Below are positions 56,601 through 64,000 of a DNA stretch of 64,000 nt, piece by piece. This DNA comes from Brachionus koreanus (taxonomy: Eukaryota > Rotifera > Eurotatoria > Ploima > Brachionidae). Made by a program: the position numbers and the translations under genes. The first letter of the stretch is position 1. Each line of letters starts with the position of its first letter. The notes beneath the pieces were generated by a model. The model did no database searches. It was not told where the DNA came from and saw only the letters and a list, made by a program, of their open reading frames with translations. The DNA lies in contig PJRA01000549.1 of the NCBI GenBank assembly GCA_016987375.1, positions 1,431,919 to 1,495,918 of the forward strand. Reading direction: 5' to 3'.

Positions 56601-59600
56601 ACTTTATCAATTTAATTAAACGTTTTTTAATTTCAACATTATCTGCTTCTAATTGTTGAATTTTTGCCGAATTTTTTTCATTCAAATCCTGGTAAAACGA
56701 TTTCAATTCATTTAACTCATTTGTTAGTTTTTCGTTCCTCAACCTTTCGGAGTCCAAAGCTCTTGACAAATTTTGTATTTGTTCATTTAGTAAAAAAATT
56801 TCCTCCTCTTTTAGCTGAAGACTTATTTTGTTTCGCTGTGCTTCGTTGTGTTGAGCATCAAATTCGGAAGATCTCTCATTCATGGCACTACTAAGCTCCA
56901 ATTTAAGTTCCTTAATTGTTTGTTCTTGTTGATCGCTCGTTTTTTTCAAACTTTCAATCGATTTTGATTGATCAGCAATGTCTTTTTTAAGCTGCTCTTC
57001 ATTTATTGACTTACTACTCAAATCAAATTTTAAAGCACTATTTTCATTTTCCAATATATTTATTGCATTCAATTGTTTTTCAATTGTAGAATTTAAATCG
57101 GATATTCTTTGATTGCTCAATTTAAGCATTTCGCCTAAATTCTCACTCAAGTTGGTCTGTTTGACCAGGCAATTGTTCAATTCGTTAATTTGTTTAACCT
57201 GTTCATTAATTTTTTCGTTCAGTGAGTTGAGCTGGGACTCGTTGGATATGTTTAAAGCGTTGTGTTCACTTGCTTGAGTGAGCTCGTTTATTTTTGCTTC
57301 TTTGGTTACTAATTGATTCATAAGCTCTTCGATTTTTTTTTCATATTGCTCCGAATTTAGGCTTGAAATGGCAGTATCATAATAAACACTTTGGGCAAGG
57401 CTTGCCTCAGGAATTTGAGCCATTTCATTATCTTTTTCTCTCACGTTTGAATACATTCCTAGATCATCGTCCATTTCCAATGGAGTTGAACTCAACAAAA
57501 CAGAATGTGAATCTGTCTTAAAAATTAAAAACACGAAATTTTAGAAATTTTAAATTTTCAAAGTTTTTTATTTATTTCAAATATCTTTATATCTATAATT
57601 TTTTTATTTTGTAAAAAATTCAATTTGGTGATTTTTGTTAAATAAGAACATGACATCATTTATAAAAATCTTCATTAACTTAAACTTTTAAAAAACTAGT
57701 TCTGTAGATACAGCATATTGTAAAATTCTGATAAATCCCTGCAAATTTAGCAGAAATTATATTTGAAATATTTGTATGGTTCTTTAATATCAAATTTCAC
57801 AAATCCAACATTGGTAACAGCAATTTGGCAATATTGTGACCAGAAAAATTATTGATGATTTTTTTTTTTTAATTTAATTAAAAAGTAAACAGAATAAAAC
57901 GACTAAAAAATATTTATAGAGGTTAAAAATTTTAATTTTAATTATGCTTTTTATACTTTTTTATATAAAAACAGACTGATTCGTGGTCAAGTCACCAGAA
58001 TATTAAGATAAAAAGCTTTTATTCTGGTTTTTTTTTTATATCTGTTTATTTATTAATCTCAAGAATATTCAAAAAGAATTCATCAATATTTTTCTGGTTG
58101 AATATTTAATTTTTTTAATTTTTCAGTTCATAAAATTATTGAACAGTCAGATCATAAAACAGATACAATCCTTAAACTTTAAAGTAACTGCTAATTTTAA
58201 TTTAAAGATGAAAATACAAAATATTAAAAATTTGGAAATCCAATATTTTAGATTTATTTACACATTTTATTAGTAAATATTTTGATCATTAACTAAAAAA
58301 ACGCTAATTTTGTAGCCTTGAAAAAATTTTAAATGATTTAATTTAAATAGACTAAATAAAAAATGTTGCTACTTAAAAAATTAAAAATAAATTTTAATAA
58401 TTAATTAAATATGTTTTCTATTAATTACGTTTTATTCTTTTTTTTTGTATTAATTTTGATCTTACGCAATATTTAGCATAAACTTTTAAAAGCCTTTTTT
58501 TTTATTTCATGAAAATTATTTTAAATAAATGCTTTGATTATCTTCTTTTAATATGAAAATATTCAAAAACAATATTCAATGTTATCTTGTTTAAGTTTTA
58601 TTAAAAATGCGCTATAATTTTTTGCTTGGTCAGGATAAGTAAATTATTTAGATTGATTTTTTGTAACATAAAATATTTAATAAAATCTCTTTTAGTTAAA
58701 TATAATAAAATATTGTACCAAACTATAATTTAAACAAAATTTTTATTTATTTCAAATGATTGATCAAATCTCATTGAAAATTTTTGATAAAAATATTGAA
58801 AATTACCATTTTACGGTTCTTCTCAAACAAAAGCAATACTCTTCGGATGAAATTCAGTTTTTAATTTTTTTTGTTTAAAATTTGAATTTTAAAATAAAAA
58901 TGTACATCTTAATTTATTTAGGAAAAAAAAGGAGTGAAAATTTGCAATGCCTTGATAACGGAAAAAGAAGCATAAATATCTTCTTAAAAAGATATTAAAA
59001 TTAAACAAAAATTAAAGCTTCTTGAAATTAAATATTTTGTATTAAAATTTCACATACTTGATCTCTTTCTTTTTCTGTGTTTATACTTGTATAGCTGGAA
59101 ATACTAAGCGTTCGATTTCGGCTTAATTCGCTAGGACTATTTCTTTTCACCGCCGAATTGATATTTATCGAAGGCCAGTTAGTGTCAAGCTCAAAATCGT
59201 TACGCGATATTAGCTCGAAATTCAAATCACTTACATCATAAAGCAACTGGATAATTCTAGATTTTAGTTGTTCATTGAACCAAACAGATTTTTCTTTGTA
59301 CCAAACATTTAGTAATTTATCCTCCATAATTAATTGTTGGACAGCATCGGCAAGCCGATGGTACTGAAGACAAAATCTTATAAAGCCCCTGGCGCGACCG
59401 ATATTTGTTTTTATTTCTTTGACATTTTTGACGTATTTTATTGCGTCTTCAAAGCTACGACTTGTTTTGAGCACATCCAGAATGAACGTCCAATATTCTC
59501 TACTTTCGGAAGATACAGATGAGCCTTTTTTTTCTCTAAGGTTGAACTGAATTAGATATTCAAGTTTGGCGCAAAATTTCTGTAATTCTATGCAGTCATC

Positions 59601-59744
59601 TCGAATGGAGAATTGACAATCATTTTGATTTAGATTTTGTAGGTTTATCAATTTTTTGGTCAAGTCTTCCAAATCATTTACAAGTTTATTGATTATTTTT
59701 TCATGTTTGCTGTTGGACGTGCTGCCAGCTGTGTATGAGTTCAT
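53628..59744 (-). CDS. FYCO1: FYVE and coiled-coil domain protein 1 (autophagy/vesicle transport adaptor), 3' end missing
   Basis: Five visible exons: 59058-59744, 56603-57516, 56287-56496, 53845-54119, and 53717 into the gap. Phases agree at all joins. Exon 1 encodes the RUN domain (LEYLIQFNLREKKG, GRARGFIRFCLQYHRLADAV, FELISRNDFELDTNWPSI). Exon 2 is coiled coil. Exon 3 has LWQKADNLEYENLL and the FYVE finger (NCMNC, RKHHCRICLKIYCYYCCNN); exon 4 completes it with KLRVCKKC, so all eight zinc-binding Cys positions are filled. This is the FYCO1 order: the protein links PI3P-positive autophagosomes and late endosomes to Rab7, LC3 and kinesin. The visible part has a shorter coiled coil than the human protein (1478 aa). 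The exon running into the gap reads IQFDVQNFSDDDQDLDRLCD; no standard LC3-binding core is evident. The GOLD domain is not seen and is presumably lost in or beyond the gap. An 11-codon uORF overlaps the start. Confidence 0.9.
54291..54873. mobile_element. pogo/Tigger-like MITE in a FYCO1 intron
   Basis: 583 bp between TA dinucleotides. The left end CAGTAAAGCACACTTAACTT then GAACT and the complement of the right end CATTAAATCACGGTTAACTC then GAACT are inverted repeats with few mismatches. CAGT-type ends, TA targets and repeated 'AACTCGAACT' words are characteristic of pogo/Tigger elements. Weak coding-like sequence in the middle could be transposase debris. It lies in the 2167-nt intron that splits the FYVE finger. 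Confidence 0.75.
54874..56286. other. Remainder of the large FYCO1 intron
   Basis: Intronic sequence between the pogo-like element and the FYVE exon. A slightly G+C-richer patch at 55430-55560 (GATCAATCACCGGCGTAGCC) may be another repeat remnant. No exon fits the phase of the flanking FYCO1 exons. Confidence 0.4.
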
Positions 59745-59776
59745 ATCGCTATAGGAATCTTTGTGTTTAAACTCAT
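59741..59776 (-). promoter_or_regulatory. Upstream ORF overlapping the FYCO1 start codon
   Basis: ATG at 59776 opens an 11-codon frame (MSLNTKIPIAI) whose TGA shares bases with the FYCO1 ATG in an ATGA overlap. If the 5' leader contains this segment, the uORF could limit or reinitiate translation of FYCO1. It could also be chance. Confidence 0.4.
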
Positions 59777-61481
59777 TAGTTATTTATATTAGATTACGTA
59801 ATAAAGTAAAAAATAAATTCAAGAAAACTATTCATTTTATTTTAATTCTAGTTGCAAAGGCCTAGAAATTTTAGAATTAAAATTATGCTCGTAAAATTTG
59901 TGAATATTTGAGTTTTACTAAAAATTCAAAAATTTCTTTACTTTTTAGCTATTTTTAAAATTTTTTTAGATAAATTTTTTTTTAAATAATTTTAGTAAAT
60001 TGTACTGCATTCAGTTGCCGTTTATGATGAATTCAACAATTTTCTTAATCAATTTAAAATAAAATTTGAACCAATTTTACCAAAATAAAATTGAATTTTT
60101 TATATAAAAATATAGTTAGGCAGTTTTAATGAATAATGAATAATGAATAATTTAATATTTAAAAAAATGTATATATTTTAATTTTAGGAAAAATTTTTCA
60201 TAAACATAAACATGAATAAAATTTTTCTTTTTTTATACTTCAATAATTTTCACAATTCAAATTCTTTTTGCAACAAATTTTAAGTCTGAATTCATGCCAT
60301 TTTATTGTTTTAACCGGAAAAAATTTCAAAATTTTTTTATTAGCCAGGGAACAATGCAAGCACAGTATCAGTTTATGAGTTTTAGAGCTAATTAACTCTT
60401 AATTAATTTAATTAGTATAAAATGTTAACTAATTTTAAAAAGTAATAAAAAAATAATTTTTTTGACTAATTTAAAAGATAAAAATTTGAGTTTAAATTTA
60501 AAAAAAAATCAAAAAAATTAAATTTATATTATATTATTTTTGCTAAAAAAATTAGTTACTTGGATATTTTTTATTGAAAATTATAATAAAAAAAATCAAG
60601 AATGAATAAAAACTTTTTAAAATTAAATTCAATAAAATATTTTTTTTGTCCAGTCGTTCAACTTAACTGATTTGATGAGCGAAAAATTTTATTTTTTGAT
60701 TATATAAAAAAGCTAAACCTCCTCTTCTTAGTTCACTATATTTAAATCAAAATTTTCAAAGAGTTAGATATATAATTAAAACTATGATGTCTCTTTTTTT
60801 GTAAAAGAATCATTCTTTTTTAAAATCATATTTTTAGCTCTTAATTTTTTAAGCATTTTTTAGACAAATTTCTATAAAAATCAAAAATAAAATAGAAAGA
60901 TTGATATATATTTTTGTTTATCTTAACAAATTTAAAAAGAGCACTATGAATCAAGAAATTTTCCAAAATTGGACCTCTGTTAGAAGCCTTGTTAAACTTA
61001 GAGAAGGTTGAACAACTATTCACAAAAAAAACAAGATATTCTTCTTAAAGCAAGTAAAGAACAGCTCAGTATGCTGGAATATATCAATAGTTTGATCAGA
61101 AAAATACTTTCTTTTGCAAAAAAATTAATAATGTGAAGAAAAAAACTCATATTGATGTTTATGGATCATAGTTTTAATACTTCACAAACAATAATCGATC
61201 ATTTATTTATCGAATAAAATCGTGGTCTAGTTGATTCAATAAGTTTATTATTTCCCAAATTAATTAAGTTTAGCCTACTTTAATTTATTTTTCATTAATG
61301 ATCTTCTAAAGATGGTATTTTTATATAACTGTATCTATTACTTTAATATTTACTTACTCTTTCTCTATTGTATAAGTTAAATTCCTTGAAGTTAAATTGA
61401 TAAAGTTAAAGACTATTAAATTGTAAAAAAGGAACTTGATTGAAATTTTTCTTCTCTTTTTTATTTATATATATCATACTT
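59777..61481. other. Intergenic A+T-rich DNA
   Basis: Upstream flank of FYCO1. The segment 60900-61300 has a slightly coding-like texture and may belong to the retroposon whose tail is at 61482, but I could not read a frame. Three copies of AATAATG lie near 60131-60151. Confidence 0.35.
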
Positions 61482-61521
61482 CAATTTGTCCATGCGACTT
61501 AAATTTATATAAATAAATAAA
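61482..61521 (+). repeat. Retroposon-like 3' tail, second copy
   Basis: CAATTTGTCCATGCGACTTA followed by an A+T tail with AAATA units, nearly identical to 16381-16428. It marks the 3' end of a dispersed retroposon. Confidence 0.4.
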
Positions 61522-62509
61522 TTTTTCTTAAAATTTTAAATTTTGAGCAAAATTTATGAAACTAGTTTCTATCAAAAGTTATACATTAAAAAGAAATTTT
61601 TTTTTAATTCTCAATAATTTTGAAATTCTGTCTTTTTTTTCATATTTTTAAAATAACTTTTGATCAATCTAAGTAAAAAATACTTTAAATATATCATCAG
61701 TTGAAAGAAAAAATTGTTCGAAATAAGGTGGTATGATTTAACATGATTTTTAGATGAGGATAAACTATTCAAATAGGAGGTCATGAATCAAAGGCTGCCT
61801 AAATCACAAAGAAAATTATGATTTTATACACAAAACAGATAAATCTTTATGCTGGACTGCTTGGTTAACCAATATTATAAATTTTGATTAACCAAAAATT
61901 CAGTTAGCCAAAGATTAAGTTAAAATTTTTATTTGTAAATTTTAGTTTCAGTTTAACTTATTCAAATAAATTCTTATTTATTAAAAAAAAAATTCATTTT
62001 AATGATTTATTGGAAAGGATTCTTCAAGAATAAATTCAAAAAAGCTATAATAAATTGTTTAATTAATTACAAAAAAATTTAATAAAATTAAAAAAAATAA
62101 TTTTTCAAATCTCCTTAATTTTAGTTACAATAAAAAACAACTTTTAGACCAAAACCGTCCAAAAGAAAAATTACCAGATGTGTTCGACTTGAATTAATAT
62201 GAATAACTAAAAATTAAACCAATAACCGAATTATTGATTAACCAATTTTTGGCTCACAAAAATTTGCTAACCACAAAATCAAGCAAAACCAACATCACTA
62301 ATATTTTTTTTCAATTGAATTATGTGCAACGAACTATGGTTCGCCCGTTTGAAAAACAAAAAGATACAAGCAGTCTAAAAATGCTGATGTTTTATTAAGT
62401 TTGAAATGCTTCAATGTGAAAGTGTAAATTTTAAAATTCTAGAAACATTTGAATTGAATTTTGTAAACTTGATAGAAAAATTATAGAATTTTAAATTAAA
62501 AACAAAAAT
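61522..62509. other. 5' flank of the SOCS-box gene
   Basis: A+T-rich DNA. It contains several words of the form TTAACCAAAAATTCAGTTAGCC, GATTAACCAATTTTTGGC and GCTAACCACAAAATC between 61860 and 62290, suggesting a degenerate internal repeat. No exon is recognised. Confidence 0.4.
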
Positions 62510-63745
62510 ATGTTTGCACCGTCCGATCAAATGAGATTTGAAATCAATTTTAACCAAGATGAGTTTGACTTCGAACTAGATAAATTAATTTTAAACCTAA
62601 TTCGATTAAAAGAAACAAGTCAATTTAACAAAAATTTATCATGTCCTAAAAAAACCCTCATTAACAAAACACTAAAGCATGATGAAGATTTAATGGACTT
62701 TGAGGAAAGTAATTGCATTCAAAATAGCACATTTGACGATGAAGAAAATGACCAATGGCTAGTTGTTTGGAACAAAATTCTAGTTGAACAAAGTGAACTA
62801 AGAAGAGAAGACTTAGCTGAATATCTTCGAAATTATACGCAAATATTGCATCTTCACATAAAAAATCGAATTAGCTTAGATTTTAAATGTTTCAATGTAA
62901 TAAATGCTTGTCTTGAGCCAAGCTATATAAATGACTTGTTTGACAAAAATCTCATTGACCTGAATGATTTAAACCATTTTTCGTGTATTTTCAGCCATCA
63001 AAACTTGTTTAGTCATTTTCATCCCAGCCAATTTAACAACACTTCGTTTGAGCCAAGTAAGCTAATTGCATCATTAACAGTTTTTATCTACAAATCAAAT
63101 TGTTACATGTTTAAAAAAAGTATTCTAGAATCAATGCTAAAAAAATTGACAGTGTTTATCAACCGAGAAAATTATCAAAAAAACTTTAAACAAGTCTTTG
63201 TTAAACACTTCATAAAAGCTGTTTATCTGAATGGTTTGTTTAGCTTTAAAACTTTAAATAACTTTTTGTCCAGCAACCAAAGAACCTGGTCGGAATCTAG
63301 ACGCATTTCAATCAGTGATGAATCATCGTTTGATGATGAGCTAAGCGACCAAAATGACAGTTTAAATGATGATTCAGAGTCTATCATAAGTTCAAGTGAT
63401 TCGGATTCTGACATCGAAAATAGACCGATTCGCAATGATCAGCAGTCCAGGTCGGTCGGGAAATTAATTGAAATTTTGCCGTCTGAAGAATTCAAGAGTT
63501 TTTTTCCATTAAATTTGAAAAATTTATGCAGAATAGCTATCAAGACCAGTATGAAAGAATACTCTTCATGCAACATTCAAAAAATTGACTTATTGTCCAA
63601 CGTATACAAGGATTTTGTTCTATTTAAGGAAGAAGTTGATTACGTGATTAAATTAAATGCTGAAATATGCAATCAAAAGACGACTAGTTCTAGGCAAGAA
63701 CGAGATCCGAGAGCTTTTCTAAATAGTTTGAGAATATTTGTTTAA
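62510..63745 (+). CDS. SOCS-box protein, probable Elongin BC/Cullin adaptor
   Basis: Intronless, 411 aa, starting MFAPSDQMRFEINFN. The first 250 residues are mostly helical with no motif I can name. A strongly acidic Ser/Asp stretch follows (residues about 270-310, SISDESSFDDELSDQND and SIISSSDSDSDIEN). Near the C-terminus, residues 330-372 (FFPLNLKNLCRIAIKTSM, then IQKIDLLSNVYKDFVLF) fit the SOCS box, with the LCR-x-x-I BC-box that binds Elongin B/C and a degenerate Cullin box. Such proteins are usually substrate receptors of ubiquitin ligases. No ankyrin, SH2, WD or SPRY partner domain is evident, so the substrate is unknown. Confidence 0.75.
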   Translation: MFAPSDQMRFEINFNQDEFDFELDKLILNLIRLKETSQFNKNLSCPKKTLINKTLKHDEDLMDFEESNCIQNSTFDDEENDQWLVVWNKILVEQSELRREDLAEYLRNYTQILHLHIKNRISLDFKCFNVINACLEPSYINDLFDKNLIDLNDLNHFSCIFSHQNLFSHFHPSQFNNTSFEPSKLIASLTVFIYKSNCYMFKKSILESMLKKLTVFINRENYQKNFKQVFVKHFIKAVYLNGLFSFKTLNNFLSSNQRTWSESRRISISDESSFDDELSDQNDSLNDDSESIISSSDSDSDIENRPIRNDQQSRSVGKLIEILPSEEFKSFFPLNLKNLCRIAIKTSMKEYSSCNIQKIDLLSNVYKDFVLFKEEVDYVIKLNAEICNQKTTSSRQERDPRAFLNSLRIFV

Positions 63746-63875
63746 CTAATTTAATTAATAACTGGTTTAAAAAAATTTTTTTCTATTTGTTTAAAAAGAT
63801 GTTCTTCCATTGTTTTTTTTTAATTAAACATAAAATAAAAATTAAATGATTCTTTTTATAAAATGATTTATTTTT
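63746..63875. other. Convergent 3' flank
   Basis: Short A+T-rich interval between the SOCS-box gene and a possible minus-strand last exon. It contains an AATAAATCAT-type polyadenylation candidate on the minus strand near 63865-63874. Confidence 0.35.
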
Positions 63876-63977
63876 TCAATAGTTTAAAGGCGGATGCACC
63901 ATAAAGTCGAATCGATGTTTAATTTGATTTTTCAGGGAAAAAAACATTTTTAGGTTATTCAGCGTCCTTTTTTACGC
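63876..63977 (-). CDS. Possible last exon of a gene outside the window
   Basis: On the minus strand a frame reads KRTLNNLKMFFSLKNQIKHR then FDFMVHPPLNY and TGA at 63876. Its composition is more codon-like than the surroundings and an AATAAA follows at once. It may be the C-terminal exon of a gene lying beyond 64000. It is short, so chance is possible, and no acceptor was fixed. Confidence 0.3.
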
Positions 63978-64000
63978 TCAAATTTCAAATAAAAAATTTG

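Noticed and set aside
53628..59744. Assignment of the RUN/coiled-coil/FYVE gene to the RUFY family
   Set aside because: The RUN sequence, the LWQKADxLE lead-in and the HHCRICxxIxCYYCCNN finger match FYCO1 better.
1..64000. CRISPR arrays, bacterial operons, ribosome-binding sites
   Set aside because: The sequence is eukaryotic with spliceosomal introns; no regularly spaced repeat array was seen.

Overview
The window is eukaryotic nuclear DNA from a small, gene-rich, strongly A+T-rich animal genome. Genes are split by GT-AG introns that are mostly 45-65 nt long, and the orthologues are metazoan: FYCO1, WDPCP/fritz, a forkhead factor, HMG-CoA reductase with its sterol-sensing region, CSTF3 and a SOCS-box protein. 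Base composition, tiny introns and several AG-like acceptors just ahead of start codons fit a monogonont rotifer such as Brachionus. That assignment is inference; flatworms and other A+T-rich invertebrates are not excluded. One assembly gap (N, 53389-53627) is present.

Layout. 1-879 (-): a protein cut by the window edge, with a possible ParB-like segment. About 880-7740: gene-poor A+T DNA with one G+C-richer repeat island (7130-7440). 7750-8877 (-): a single-pass membrane protein. 11182-12273 (-): GALT. 12858-13085: a hAT-type MITE. 13320-14777 (+): a TKL-like kinase whose coding similarity continues past its TGA. 17116-18081 (+): a forkhead factor converging on CSTF3 (18970-23257, -). 24636-24887 (+): UQCRQ. 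25012-26454: piggyBac-like ends around a foldback repeat. 26584-27709 (-): a Dpy-30/ankyrin protein. 28206-30720: a decayed LINE split by a mariner-type element. 31230-34431 (-): HMGCR. 36554-37606 and 37737-38213 (+): OGG1 followed closely by an ashwin-like gene. 40355-42496 (+): WDPCP. 45290-53390: a graveyard of LTR-retrotransposon fragments, a 670-bp terminal-inverted-repeat element, a tRNA-derived SINE and gene debris. 53628-59744 (-): FYCO1, broken at its 3' end by the gap and carrying a pogo-like MITE in an intron. 62510-63745 (+): a SOCS-box protein. 63876-63977 (-): a possible last exon.

The genes do not form a pathway cluster. They are ordinary housekeeping genes (mRNA 3'-end formation, respiratory complex III, galactose and mevalonate metabolism, base-excision repair, cilia and polarity, autophagosome transport). 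The unusual content lies in the mobile DNA between and inside them, and in the kinase whose apparent stop codon interrupts a conserved-looking tail.

Exon structures were built by hand from frame continuity, GT-AG signals and family resemblance. CSTF3 (11 exons, 718 aa) and HMGCR (5 exons, 827 aa) close with consistent phases throughout. No database search was run.
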